DNA of 64,000 bases from contig JBCDDC010000003.1 of NCBI GenBank assembly GCA_039180675.1, positions 124,001 to 188,000 of the forward strand, in the 5' to 3' direction. The first letter of the stretch is position 1, and the number at the start of each line of letters is the position of its first letter. Source of the DNA: Thermohalobaculum sp039180675 (GTDB lineage: Bacteria > Pseudomonadota > Alphaproteobacteria > Rhodobacterales > Rhodobacteraceae). This document shows positions 26,753 through 35,514 of the stretch, one piece after another. Made by a program: the position numbers and the translations under genes. The notes under the pieces are model-generated. The model was not told the DNA's origin, ran no database searches, and saw nothing but the letters and a program-made list of their open reading frames with translations.

Positions 26753-27393
26753 TGCGACAGGGTGGGTGAGCGGGCCGTTTCGATGAAGCGCCTAATTTTC
26801 ACATGGTCCTTGATGCCGGGTGCGGATTCGACTGCCGATGAGAGGTCGAGCTGCGTGGCGCCCGTGATGCGGATCGCCTCGGCGATGTTCTCCGCCGTCA
26901 GGCCGCCGGAAAGCAGCCAGGGCAGGGGCCACGTACGGTTCGAAAGCAGCCTCCAGTCAAACGAGAGCGCGTTGCCGCCAGGGCGCGTTGCCTCTTTCGG
27001 CGGTTTCGAGTCGAGCAAGAGTTGATCGGCGACCGGTGCATATCGATCGATCTGATCGAGATCCGCGGCCTCCCGGATGCCAAGCGCCTTGATGACCGGC
27101 AGGCCGGTGCGCCGCTTCAATTCCGATACCCGCTCCGGGCTTTCGCGGCCGTGCAATTGGAGGACGTCTACGGGAAGCGCCCGCAACTGATCGATCAACT
27201 CGTCATCCGGGTCGACCGTGACAGCCACCTTTGCGACTCCGTCAGGCGCGCCGCGCATCAGATCACCTGCCTGATCCGGCGAGATGAAACGGGGCGAGGG
27301 TGGGAAGAAGATAAAGCCCAAGTAATCGGCGCCCGCCTTGGCGGCCGCCGCCACGTCCTCCGGCCTTGTCAGCCCGCAGATTTTGACTTTCAT
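26749..27393 (-). CDS. trpF: Phosphoribosylanthranilate isomerase
   Basis: This is a 214-residue TIM-barrel TrpF. It opens with VKICGLTRPEDV and carries LGFIFFPPSPRFISPDQA; the phosphate site is LLSGGLTAENIAEA. It performs the Amadori rearrangement in tryptophan synthesis. It lies 6 bp after lapA, in the conserved rpsA-ihfB-lapA-trpF order. Confidence 0.96.
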   Translation of the reverse strand: MKVKICGLTRPEDVAAAAKAGADYLGFIFFPPSPRFISPDQAGDLMRGAPDGVAKVAVTVDPDDELIDQLRALPVDVLQLHGRESPERVSELKRRTGLPVIKALGIREAADLDQIDRYAPVADQLLLDSKPPKEATRPGGNALSFDWRLLSNRTWPLPWLLSGGLTAENIAEAIRITGATQLDLSSAVESAPGIKDHVKIRRFIETARSPTLSQ

Positions 27394-27399
27394 GCGGCC

Positions 27400-27738
27400 T
27401 CAGCGCACCGGGATCTTTGGAAGATCGTCATCGGGGTCCGCGACCTTTTCCTTCACCTTGCCAAGTTCGTTTTTCAGCTTGGCGACTTCGCGCCCTCTGA
27501 CGCTCGCGGTCCGCCGGTACTTGTATTCCCGCGTCCATTCCATGAGCTGCCCGATCACGAGACCGAGCAGCACCGAGGCGAGGATAACCGCCGCCAGCGG
27601 GATTTGTTTCAACGCAAGTTCGGAGCCGGCGACTTGTTCGGGCAGCAGATGCAGATCCACAGGCGCCATGTTCCCAAGCCCCAGCACCACTAACCCGGCG
27701 CCGATCAGCAACAAGAGAACAGATTTGAGAAAGCGCAT
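27400..27738 (-). CDS. lapA: LapA/YciS-family inner-membrane protein
   Basis: This is a 112-residue protein with two N-terminal membrane helices at residues 4-24 and 46-64. A basic, helical cytoplasmic region reading ELGKVKEKVADP follows, as in LapA. In E. coli LapA works with LapB in controlling LpxC degradation; only the LapA side is visible here. It lies between ihfB and trpF on one transcript. Confidence 0.85.
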   Translation of the reverse strand: MRFLKSVLLLLIGAGLVVLGLGNMAPVDLHLLPEQVAGSELALKQIPLAAVILASVLLGLVIGQLMEWTREYKYRRTASVRGREVAKLKNELGKVKEKVADPDDDLPKIPVR

Positions 27739-27756
27739 CGTGCTGTCCTTTCAGCC

Positions 27757-28038
27757 CTACCGGTCGTTCATTCGCTCGCGCAGCTCCTTCCCGGCTTTGA
27801 AGAAGGGAACGCTTTTCTCCGGCACCGGTACGGATTCGCCGGTTCGCGGGTTCCGGCCCATCCGGGCATCCCGCTTTTTTACCGAAAACGCACCGAAGCC
27901 TCGTAGTTCGACCCTGTCCCCTCTTGCAAGAGCCGAAGTAATTTCTTCGAACAGTGTGGATACTATCCGCTCAACATCGCGCTGAAAGAGATGTGGATTC
28001 TCCTCCGCAATCTGCTGAATAAGCTCAGACTTGATCAT
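27757..28038 (-). CDS. ihfB: Integration host factor subunit beta
   Basis: This is a 93-residue HU/IHF-fold protein. The DNA-intercalating arm contains GRNPRTGESVPVPEK and the family line RVELRGFGAFSVKKRDAR is present. Its partner IhfA is not in the window. IHF bends DNA at promoters and recombination sites. It is 222 bp downstream of rpsA and 18 bp before lapA. Confidence 0.96.
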   Translation of the reverse strand: MIKSELIQQIAEENPHLFQRDVERIVSTLFEEITSALARGDRVELRGFGAFSVKKRDARMGRNPRTGESVPVPEKSVPFFKAGKELRERMNDR

Positions 28039-28202
28039 CTCTCCCCCTGTGATCGTCTTTTAGTGGTTATGAATCGGTTCCGACTGATTTCTCACAAAGC
28101 TGTCATGTCGCATGTCTATTCGTCAATCATGCCTTGACCTGCGAGAACATGTTTTGCGTCAGATGGTTGGGGTAATTGCCCCCCGTTTGTCCTAAATGGG
28201 AA

Positions 28203-28230
28203 CGATCGGCGCCCGGGAGAGCGCCGATCG
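28203..28230 (-). terminator. Stem-loop between rpsA and ihfB (possible terminator or attenuator)
   Basis: A 10-bp stem (CGATCGGCGC with its complement) encloses an 8-nt loop 30 bp past the rpsA stop. On the minus strand it lacks a continuous U-tract, so it may be a weak terminator or an RNA-stabilising hairpin. It could let rpsA be expressed more than ihfB and the genes below. Confidence 0.5.
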
Positions 28231-28260
28231 ATGAATTGCTTTTAGGGCCGAACGGCCAGG

Positions 28261-29946
28261 TTATTCGTCCCCGCGATTCTTCAGCGCCGCTCCGAGAATA
28301 TCGCCCAGGGATGCGCCTGCGTCGGACGAGCCGTACTGTTCGACTGCCTCCTTCTCTTCCGCAATCTGAAGCGCCTTGATCGACAGCGACAGGCGGCGAG
28401 ATTTCGAGTCGATATTCGTGATCTTGGCATCGACCCGGTCACCGACGGAGAAGCGGTCAGGCCGCTGTTCGCCGCGGTCACGGCTGAGGTCGGAGCGGCG
28501 GATGAAGGATTTCGCACCCTCGTACTCCACCTCGATCCCGCCATCCTCGATCGCGGTGACGGCGACGGTGACGATGGCACCCTTGCGCACGCCCTGCGTC
28601 GCCTCAGCGAACTTGTCGCCACCGAGCTGCTTGATGCCGAGCGAGATCCGCTCCTTCTCAGCATCGATATCCAGCACGACCGCTTTGACGCTGTCGCCCT
28701 TCTGGAAGTCCTGGATCGCGTCCTCTCCGGAGCGGTCCCAATCGAGATCCGAAAGGTGCACCATCCCGTCGATATCGCCGTCGAGGCCGACGAACAAACC
28801 GAACTCGGTGATGTTCTTGACCTCGCCCTCAATCTCCGTACCCGGCGGGGAGCTCTCGGCAAAGCTCTCCCAGGGGTTGGAGATGCACTGCTTGAGGCCC
28901 AGCGAGACGCGTCGCTTCGATCCGTCCACGTCGAGCACCATGACCTCGACCTCCTGGCTGGTCGAGACGATCTTGCCCGGGTGCACGTTCTTCTTGGTCC
29001 AGCTCATCTCCGAGACGTGGACGAGACCCTCGACACCAGGCTCTAGCTCAACAAAGGCCCCGTAGTCGGTGATGTTGGTCACGCGGCCTGTGAACTTCGC
29101 GCCGATCGGGTAGTTGACCGAAACGGTGTTCCACGGGTCGTCCTGCATCTGCTTCATGCCGAGCGAGATGCGCTGGGTTTCCTTGTTCACCTTGACGACT
29201 TGAACCTTCACCGTCTCGCCGATCTGGACGATCTCGGAGGGGTGGTTCACGCGGCGCCAGGCCATATCGGTGACGTGCAACAAGCCGTCGACACCACCGA
29301 GGTCAACAAAGGCGCCGTAGTCAGTGACGTTCTTGACGACACCCTCGACCACATCACCTTCGGCCAGCTTGCCGACAATCTCGGCGCGCTGCTCGGCACG
29401 GCTCTCTTCAAGCACAGCGCGGCGGGACACCACGATGTTGCCCCGGCGGCGATCCATCTTGAGGATCTGGAAGGGCTGCGGCACACCCATCAGCGGGCCA
29501 ACATCGCGCACCGGGCGCACATCGATCTGAGAGCCGGGAAGAAACGCCACGGCCCCGCCAAGATCGACAGTGAAACCGCCCTTGACCCTGCCGAAGATCG
29601 CACCTTCGACACGCTCCTGCTTGTCGTTGGCCTTCTCCAGCCGGTCCCACGCCTCTTCGCGGCGCGCTTTCTCACGGCTGATCGCGGCCTCACCCCGGGC
29701 GTTCTCGACGCGCTCGAGGAACACTTCGACCTCGTCTCCGGGCTGAAGTTCGGCGGGCTTGCCGGGATCTGCGAATTCTTTGAGATCGACGCGGCCTTCG
29801 ACCTTGAAGCCTACGTCGATGATTGCCTGGCCATTCTCGATGGCGAGGACTTTTCCTTTGACGACGGAACCCTCTTCGGGGGTTTCCTTGTCGAGGCTCT
29901 CATTCAGCAGGGCCTCGAATTCATCCATCAGTGCGGATGCAGCCAT
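28261..29946 (-). CDS. rpsA: 30S ribosomal protein S1
   Basis: This is a 561-residue S1 with six S1/OB repeats of the pattern VVKNVTDYGAFVDLGGVDGLLHVTDMAW. It anchors mRNA to the 30S subunit. The length is normal, and it starts MAASALMDEFEALL as in relatives. It follows cmk by 102 bp, an order shared by many proteobacteria. Confidence 0.98.
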   Translation of the reverse strand: MAASALMDEFEALLNESLDKETPEEGSVVKGKVLAIENGQAIIDVGFKVEGRVDLKEFADPGKPAELQPGDEVEVFLERVENARGEAAISREKARREEAWDRLEKANDKQERVEGAIFGRVKGGFTVDLGGAVAFLPGSQIDVRPVRDVGPLMGVPQPFQILKMDRRRGNIVVSRRAVLEESRAEQRAEIVGKLAEGDVVEGVVKNVTDYGAFVDLGGVDGLLHVTDMAWRRVNHPSEIVQIGETVKVQVVKVNKETQRISLGMKQMQDDPWNTVSVNYPIGAKFTGRVTNITDYGAFVELEPGVEGLVHVSEMSWTKKNVHPGKIVSTSQEVEVMVLDVDGSKRRVSLGLKQCISNPWESFAESSPPGTEIEGEVKNITEFGLFVGLDGDIDGMVHLSDLDWDRSGEDAIQDFQKGDSVKAVVLDIDAEKERISLGIKQLGGDKFAEATQGVRKGAIVTVAVTAIEDGGIEVEYEGAKSFIRRSDLSRDRGEQRPDRFSVGDRVDAKITNIDSKSRRLSLSIKALQIAEEKEAVEQYGSSDAGASLGDILGAALKNRGDE

Positions 29947-30048
29947 ATATACAGTCTCCTTAGACGTTTTTTTTCGGGCCGGGCGGTTGTCTCCGCCGGT
30001 CTTTGGGTTTCACGGGCCTTGAAAGCAGAAAAGAGCCAATGGCCGGGC

Positions 30049-30690
30049 CTATTTCGCTGCCCCGCACATTGCCTGCTCGATGATTGCCACTGCTTTCGCG
30101 ACGGCCGCGTCTATAGCCAGTTCGCTGGTATCTAGCAAGTGCGCATCTGCGGCTTGTGTCAAGGGGGCATCCGCCCGCTGGCTGTCGCGCGCATCGCGGG
30201 CACGAAGGTCGGCGAGGACGGTTTGCAGGTTGGTCCCCGCGCCAGCGTCGTTCAGCTCATTGCATCGGCGTTTGGCCCGGGTTTCGTCATCGGCGGTGAT
30301 GAAGAGCTTTGCCTCCGCCTCGGGGCAGATGACCGTGGCAATGTCGCGACCGTCGAGAACCGCGCCACCCGGCTGGCGGGCAAAGCCGCGCTGAAAATCG
30401 AGCAGAGCCTCCCGCACCTCGCCAATCGCCGCGACCTTGGAGGCCGCTTTCGAGGTCAACGCACTGCGCAGATCATCGCGCTGAAGGTCGGCGGGGGATA
30501 ACTCCCGCGCGATGAGGATCGCTACGCCATTGTCGATGACGCCACGACCCTGATCCAGCGCCTTGCGGCCAACGGCGCGGTAGAGCAGACCCGTATCGAG
30601 ATGGGCGAACCCGAACTTGGCCGCGACTGCCCGCGCGATCGTCCCTTTACCAGATGCCGCTGGCCCGTCGATGGCGACAGTGAACTTCAC
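30049..30690 (-). CDS. cmk: Cytidylate kinase
   Basis: This is a 213-residue CMP kinase. The P-loop is GPAASGKGTIARA, FAHLDTGLLYRAVG is the NMP-binding start, and RDIATVICPEAEAKLFITA leads into the lid region. The GTG start at 30690 overlaps the stop of the upstream GFA gene (GTGA). It recycles CMP to CDP and lies between aroA/GFA and rpsA. Confidence 0.96.
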   Translation of the reverse strand: MKFTVAIDGPAASGKGTIARAVAAKFGFAHLDTGLLYRAVGRKALDQGRGVIDNGVAILIARELSPADLQRDDLRSALTSKAASKVAAIGEVREALLDFQRGFARQPGGAVLDGRDIATVICPEAEAKLFITADDETRAKRRCNELNDAGAGTNLQTVLADLRARDARDSQRADAPLTQAADAHLLDTSELAIDAAVAKAVAIIEQAMCGAAK

Positions 30691-31085
30691 TGCTGATCTC
30701 CGGGATAAGCTTCGTGCTGCGGCAGCCGGTCATTGATCTTGTAGTAGTCGCCCTTGTCGGCGCAGAAGATGTGGCTTTCGAGCGTAAGGCCGGTTTGTCC
30801 ATCAAGTGCGCCGAGATTTATGGAGAGGTGGTCCCACTTCTCATCATCCCAGAACAGGTGCGACCCGCAGGTTCGGCAGAAGCCGCGCCGGATGCCTGGG
30901 CTGGAAGAAAACCATGTGATCTGGTCTCTTCCGTCGATATTCACTTTGTCACGCGGCGCGGCGGACGCAGCCATGAAATGGCCTGACTGCTTCCTGCACT
31001 GCCTGCAATGGCATGCGTGGACATCCTTCATCGGCCCATCGACCTGGTACTTGATGGCGCCGCAGAGGCAGCTTCCTCTCATCAT
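30687..31085 (-). CDS. GFA/CENP-V family zinc protein
   Basis: This is a 132-residue protein with the GFA-domain zinc ligands CLCG near residue 6, CHCRQC near residue 26 and FCRTCGSHLFW near residue 70. The family includes S-(hydroxymethyl)glutathione synthase-like folds, but most members have no assigned activity. It sits between aroA and cmk and overlaps cmk, so it is an insertion into a normally tighter aroA-cmk-rpsA block. Confidence 0.88.
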   Translation of the reverse strand: MMRGSCLCGAIKYQVDGPMKDVHACHCRQCRKQSGHFMAASAAPRDKVNIDGRDQITWFSSSPGIRRGFCRTCGSHLFWDDEKWDHLSINLGALDGQTGLTLESHIFCADKGDYYKINDRLPQHEAYPGDQQ

Positions 31086-31123
31086 AATAGCCTCACTTCA
31101 TAATGGCCTCACTTCGGCGACAT

Positions 31124-32473
31124 CTACCGGTTGCCGCGGAGCAGATCCGCGCCAAGCGCCGACATCATCGGGACGAAGTTCGGAAAGCTCGTTGCGATGG
31201 GGCTCGCGTCGTCGATGGCGACGGGTTTATCGGCGTTCAGACCAAGTATCGAGAAGCCCATTGCGATCCGGTGGTCGAGATGTGTTGCGACCGTGCCGCC
31301 GCCTGCAACGCCATCGCCGCCGCGCCCGTGCACGATCATGCCATCCTCCTCCTCGGTCACTTCGATGCCATTGGCGCGAAGGCCTGCGACGGTCGCAGCG
31401 ATCCGGTCGCTTTCCTTCACGCGGAGTTCCGCGATGCCGCGCATCACCGTGTCCCCTTCGGCATATGCCGCGACACAGGCCAGCACCGGATACTCGTCGA
31501 TCATGCTCGGTGCGCGGTTTGGCGGCACTTCGATGCCGCTCAGGTTCGAGGCACGTACCCGCAGGTCGGCGACCGGTTCCCCTCCTTCTTCACGCTCGTC
31601 TTCGAATGCGATCTCGGCGCCCATTTCCTTCAGCGTCGTATAGAGCCCGGCCCGGGTTGGGTTGAGACAGATGTTCGGAACGAGGATCTCCGAGCCCGGC
31701 GTGATCAGCGCGGCCGCAACGGGAAACGCTGCTGAGGACGGGTCACGGGGCACCGCGATGGTCTGCGCCGAGAGCTCCGGTTGTCCGGTCAGACGGATCG
31801 CACGACCTTCGGGCAACTCGTCAATCGCAAGCTCGGCGCCAAAGCTGCGTAACATCCGCTCAGTATGATCACGCGTCGCTTCCGCCTCGATCACGACCGT
31901 CTCGCCGGGGGCATTCAGACCTGCAAGCAGGATCGCCGATTTCACCTGGGCGGAGGGCATCGGCAGGGTGTACTCGACCGGTATCGGATCCGCCGCGCCG
32001 ACCAGAGTCATGGGAAGCAGATCGCCTGCTCTCCCGTAAGCCGCCGTGCCGAACTGGCGCAGGGGGCCGACGATCCGCCCCATCGGACGGCGCCTGAGAG
32101 AGGCGTCACCGGTGAAGGTCGCGGTAACAGGTGTTGTCGCCATCATGCCCATTATCAGTCGCACGCCGGTTCCTGCATTGCCGCAGTCGATCACCTGGTC
32201 GGGCTCCGCCAGGCCGCCGATCCCGACGCCGATGACGGTCCAGGCGCCTTCACCGGTCCGCTCCACACTAGCACCGAAGGCCTGCATCGTCTTCGCGGTT
32301 GCCAGGATGTCTTCCCCCTCAAGCAGGCCCGTGATGCGGGTCTCGCCGACACTCAGCGTCCCGAGGATCAGCGCGCGGTGGCTGACCGATTTGTCGCCCG
32401 GGATATCGGCCGTGCCGCTCAGGGCCGCGCTCCGCCTTGCGCGGAGCGGCATCGGCTCGGAATGGGATGACAT
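31124..32473 (-). CDS. aroA: 3-Phosphoshikimate 1-carboxyvinyltransferase (EPSP synthase)
   Basis: This is a 449-residue EPSP synthase. The active-site segments are DKSVSHRALI, GNAGTGVRLIMG, RRRPMGRIV and ELRVKESDRIAA. It joins shikimate-3-phosphate and PEP. The ATG at 32473 begins MSSHSEPMPLRARR; the open frame before it is noncoding. The arrangement GDASLRRRPM and the AGTG segment resemble class II EPSP synthases of other Alphaproteobacteria, but class is not certain from sight. Confidence 0.96.
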   Translation of the reverse strand: MSSHSEPMPLRARRSAALSGTADIPGDKSVSHRALILGTLSVGETRITGLLEGEDILATAKTMQAFGASVERTGEGAWTVIGVGIGGLAEPDQVIDCGNAGTGVRLIMGMMATTPVTATFTGDASLRRRPMGRIVGPLRQFGTAAYGRAGDLLPMTLVGAADPIPVEYTLPMPSAQVKSAILLAGLNAPGETVVIEAEATRDHTERMLRSFGAELAIDELPEGRAIRLTGQPELSAQTIAVPRDPSSAAFPVAAALITPGSEILVPNICLNPTRAGLYTTLKEMGAEIAFEDEREEGGEPVADLRVRASNLSGIEVPPNRAPSMIDEYPVLACVAAYAEGDTVMRGIAELRVKESDRIAATVAGLRANGIEVTEEEDGMIVHGRGGDGVAGGGTVATHLDHRIAMGFSILGLNADKPVAIDDASPIATSFPNFVPMMSALGADLLRGNR

Positions 32474-32883
32474 GACTGACCGCTCCGGTTCGCTGACTGG
32501 GCGCTCATATAGCGATGGTAGGGGCTGTGCGTCCAGCACGTGCGTGCAAGTGTGAGGCGGTCCGGGCCGGTAGCCTCGAATCGGGCGCCGGTCCACCACT
32601 ACCGGCGCCCTATCGAGCGGAATAAAACGCTACTCTCATTTCCGCGGATTGGCAGAAACGCGCCCGGAACCCGTGCTCACACCCTCGCACCTGAACGGCC
32701 GAAATCTTCGGTTAAGCCCGGCCCGCAGCATCAACCGGGCCCAATGATCTCAAGGTCGTTCCACATGTTGATGCGTGTGAAAGATGGCGGCGATGTGGCC
32801 ATTCCGGTGCGAAATTAGGGTCATTCTGGGACCTCTTGGGACACGCGGTGCGAATTCTCTCTAGGCGACAGGGGCTTGAGCCG
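32474..32883. other. 410-bp gene-free stretch between aroA and imuB
   Basis: No gene can be supported here apart from an 8-codon frame at the imuB end (see 32861-32887). The stretch must hold the aroA promoter on the minus strand. Part of it (32735-32860) contains a near-repeat, GGTGCGAAATT and GGTGCGAATTC, and reads on the minus strand as FRTGMATSPPSFTRINMWND before stopping. That looks more like mobile-element debris than unique intergenic DNA, but I cannot prove it. Confidence 0.4.
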
Positions 32884-32887
32884 TCAT
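32861..32887 (-). pseudogene. Eight-codon frame overlapping the imuB stop, possible dnaE2 stub
   Basis: An ATG at 32887 overlaps the imuB TGA by 4 bp (ATGA) exactly where dnaE2 normally begins, but the frame MTAQAPVA ends in TAG. No DnaE2 sequence follows. It may be the 5' end of dnaE2 cut off by a deletion or insertion; chance is possible for so short a frame. Confidence 0.35.
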
Positions 32888-34461
32888 GCGAATTGGCCCT
32901 GAATCCACCATAACGGCCGGGGGCGATGCGTCTGAAAAAGCCAGAGCCGCGGACCCTCGCGGGTTGCCACGCGCCAGTAATCACGCGGGCCGGAGCGCCA
33001 TTCAGGATCGTCCCACCACCATTCGGGCGCGATCCGCTCGGGCCCCGTGGCGGAGAGAAGGTGGAGCGTCTCGCCGCGCCAGCGGAACTGCTCCGGCGGC
33101 CGGCCGGGCAGGTGGCCGAGCGGCTCTGGCGCAAACAGGCTGATCGGGCGGGGCAGGGAGGCCGGGAAACTCTCAGGCTCCGACCAGGCCGCCGCCGCCG
33201 TGGTGAAGGCGCGCTCGGGGATATGGCTCTCGTTCGGAAGCAGGCGGGTGACATTCTCGAATCCGATCCGGTTGCCAAGGCGGGAGATCAGATCCGCCAG
33301 CCGGTCGCCCTCGCTCTCCCGCCTGGCCTGCGTGGGTTTGAGCGTCTCGGTCTCGAGTGCCACAAGGTGCAATGCCTCGATCCCGAAGCCTGCATCCATC
33401 TCCCCCATCTTGCGCTCGAAGAGCGCGCGTAGGCGCATCGGGTCTCGGTTCGGCCGGGCGAGGCGGATTTCCGCTGTCTCGTCGCGGCTGTCCACGCGCG
33501 CGGCGGTCAGGCGCAGATGCCGGGCGCCGCGATGGGCACGGGCGAGATCGGCCGTGACCCGTTCGAGCAGGTTCTCAAGCCCCGCCATCACATCGCGCGT
33601 CAGCCCGACCGGCTCGGGCAGGGAAAGGCGGGCGGCAAAGCGTGGCTCGGCACGGGCGGGTGAAATCGGCTCCGGCTCGGCGCCCAGTGCCTGGTCGAGG
33701 CGCTTGAGCGTCTCGACCCCGAAGCGCCGGGCGATCTGGCCGCGGGGACCATTGGCCACCAGGCCGATCGTCGAGAGCCCGACGGCGCTAAGTTCCTCCA
33801 CCTGATCCTCATTGAGACGAAGCGCCGAGATAGGCAGGTCCTCCAGTGCCGCGCGCGTATGTCCGGCGGCGGCGATGCCCGGGGACATATGCGCCAGCGC
33901 CCAGGCGCCACCGCGGGTATCGGCGATGCCGGTCTGCGCGGTCAGGCCGAGGGCGGCGCATGCATCGCTTACCTCGCGCGCCATGGCGGCCTCTCCGCCG
34001 AAGAGATGCGCACAGCCGGTGATATCCAGCACGAGCGTGTCTTCGCGGTCGCGCCCGACAATAGGCGAGAACCGCTCCGCCCAACGGACAAGCGCCTGCA
34101 GATGCGCTTCATGGCGGTCGGGTGACTGAGGACGGGTTGCCACCTCCGGGCAGGCGGCGCGGGCGTCCGCCAGGCTCATGCCAGGCAGGAGCCCCGCGCG
34201 CAGGGCAGCCGGGTTGACCGAGATCAGACGCAGGGCGTTCTTCACTGCGCCGGTGATGGCGAACGGGATCTCCAGTCCGCGCCTGCCCTCACGGCGCAAT
34301 TGGGCCTCGGCAGCCAGATGCGGAAAAGTGATGGCGAGTATCCGGCGCGTGCGGGCCGACACCCCTGCCTGCGCGCGCGGGGCCGCTGCGCGCCGGGGGG
34401 TGGGTGGGGGCGGGCGGCGGCCCTGAGGGCGCAGGCAGGGAAGTGCAGGCTCGTCCGGCAT
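32884..34461 (-). CDS. imuB: Mutasome protein ImuB (catalytically inactive Y-family polymerase)
   Basis: This is a 525-residue ImuB. A Pro/Arg-rich N-terminal extension of about 38 residues precedes a Y-family-like core (ILAITFPHLAAEAQL ... LVLDITGCAHLFGG). The catalytic carboxylates of Pol IV are replaced, as is usual for ImuB. Ahead of the C-terminus is a region rich in Trp and Pro (RWRGETLHLLSATGPERI ... PLWWIQGQFA). ImuB tethers DnaE2 and ImuA to the beta clamp in SOS mutagenesis. It lies 3 bp after imuA. Confidence 0.93.
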   Translation of the reverse strand: MPDEPALPCLRPQGRRPPPPTPRRAAAPRAQAGVSARTRRILAITFPHLAAEAQLRREGRRGLEIPFAITGAVKNALRLISVNPAALRAGLLPGMSLADARAACPEVATRPQSPDRHEAHLQALVRWAERFSPIVGRDREDTLVLDITGCAHLFGGEAAMAREVSDACAALGLTAQTGIADTRGGAWALAHMSPGIAAAGHTRAALEDLPISALRLNEDQVEELSAVGLSTIGLVANGPRGQIARRFGVETLKRLDQALGAEPEPISPARAEPRFAARLSLPEPVGLTRDVMAGLENLLERVTADLARAHRGARHLRLTAARVDSRDETAEIRLARPNRDPMRLRALFERKMGEMDAGFGIEALHLVALETETLKPTQARRESEGDRLADLISRLGNRIGFENVTRLLPNESHIPERAFTTAAAAWSEPESFPASLPRPISLFAPEPLGHLPGRPPEQFRWRGETLHLLSATGPERIAPEWWWDDPEWRSGPRDYWRVATREGPRLWLFQTHRPRPLWWIQGQFA

Positions 34462-34464
34462 CGG

Positions 34465-34956
34465 TCAGGCAAGGCTCCATGTGCCGAGCGCGCCTTTCTT
34501 GTTCTTCACCAGATCCCAAGTCTGTGCCGTCTCTGTGCCCGGGCGGGGCGAGCAGTGCCAGCGGGTCTCGGCCGCATTGGTCATGGCATCCGCGATCAGG
34601 CAGAGCCCGCGCCCTCCTCCAGCAGCAGCCAGTTGCAGACGCCGGCTTTCCGTGAGGTCCGGCGCCCTTCCGGTCTCGCCGGTGACCAAAGGGGCCGCGC
34701 CGGAACGCAGCGCCTCCTCCATCGACTGGAGAAGCGCGCGCCGGTCGGGTGGGGAGACCAGGATCAGCCGGGCCGGGTCGAAAAAGCGGACGAGCCCCTG
34801 GGGACACAGCCGTTCGCGGCTCTGCTGGGTGATCAGCCAGATCACTGGGCCGCTCAGCGCCCGGGCAAGACTGGCCGCGAAGACCCGGTTGCCTAAGCCC
34901 ATAGCCTCATGCACGCGCCCGGCGCAGAGTAGGCGTGTCAGGTCGGGCTGTTTCAT
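34465..34956 (-). CDS. imuA: Mutasome protein ImuA
   Basis: This is a 163-residue short ImuA, a RecA-like fold without intact Walker motifs. The start MKQPDLTRLL at 34956 is preferred to an ATG five codons upstream, because that one lies only 27 nt from the LexA box. Conserved features include ARALSGPVIWLI and a basic segment ending TWDLVKNKKGALGTWSL. It acts with ImuB and DnaE2 in translesion synthesis. The expected dnaE2 does not follow imuB. Confidence 0.88.
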   Translation of the reverse strand: MKQPDLTRLLCAGRVHEAMGLGNRVFAASLARALSGPVIWLITQQSRERLCPQGLVRFFDPARLILVSPPDRRALLQSMEEALRSGAAPLVTGETGRAPDLTESRRLQLAAAGGGRGLCLIADAMTNAAETRWHCSPRPGTETAQTWDLVKNKKGALGTWSLA

Positions 34957-34997
34957 GGCGCTGTCGAGCATTGGTCGGATCCATAGGCGCGATAAAT

Positions 34998-35012
34998 GTT
35001 CACTTAATGTTC
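34998..35012 (-). promoter_or_regulatory. LexA box (SOS operator) of imuAB
   Basis: The sequence GTTC-N7-GTTC (spacer ACTTAAT) is the alphaproteobacterial LexA operator and reads GAAC-N7-GAAC on the coding strand. It lies 41 bp before the imuA start. The match is exact and the gene is a known SOS target in this class. Confidence 0.85.
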
Positions 35013-35056
35013 TTATCGCGATTCGGCTTTGGCCGTCCAGAAGGTGTGCTCAGCGC

Positions 35057-35491
35057 TCAGGTCATCTCGCTGTTGAACCTGCGCAGGGCATCCAGTGTCT
35101 TGGCGCTGATATGATGCTCGATCCCCTCCGCATCGCGCTCTGCCGTTTCCGCATCCACCCCGAGCCTGTGCAGAAAGCCGCGCACGACGTCATGGCGGTC
35201 GCGGGAGAACTCCGCCATCCGGCGGCCCTCCTCGGTGAGGAAAATCGATCGATAGCGTTCCTTGCGCACCAGACCTTCGCGGATCAGGCGGTTCAAGGTG
35301 GTGTTCACGGTTGCGTTCGTCACGCCGAGCCGCTCCGCGAGATCGACCGAGCGGGCCTCGCCCGTCACATCGATCAGATCGGCGATCAGTTCGACGTAAT
35401 CCTCCGCGACCTCACGCTGATGCGCCTCGCGCACGTGTTCGAAACTTCGGGCCTGGCGCGTTGCTTCGCGCAATCTCATCGGGCTATTCAT
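35057..35491 (-). CDS. mntR: Manganese-responsive transcriptional regulator MntR
   Basis: This is a 144-residue DtxR-family regulator of the E. coli MntR type. The winged helix at residues 35-90 reads VDLAERLGVTNATVNTTLNRLIREGLV, and the metal-binding and dimer region contains RDAEGIEHHIS with His and Glu ligands. Homology to E. coli MntR is strong along the whole length. It is divergent from the Mn-type ABC transporter across an 89-bp intergenic with a palindrome (35515-35534). The exact start (35491 or four codons later) is not settled by the ribosome site. Confidence 0.92.
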   Translation of the reverse strand: MNSPMRLREATRQARSFEHVREAHQREVAEDYVELIADLIDVTGEARSVDLAERLGVTNATVNTTLNRLIREGLVRKERYRSIFLTEEGRRMAEFSRDRHDVVRGFLHRLGVDAETAERDAEGIEHHISAKTLDALRRFNSEMT

Positions 35492-35514
35492 CCCCCAAAG
35501 CTACTGAGTAAAAA

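Noticed and set aside
32540..32818. Plus-strand 92-codon frame between aroA and imuB
   Set aside because: Arg/Pro-rich with no ribosome site or recognisable motif.
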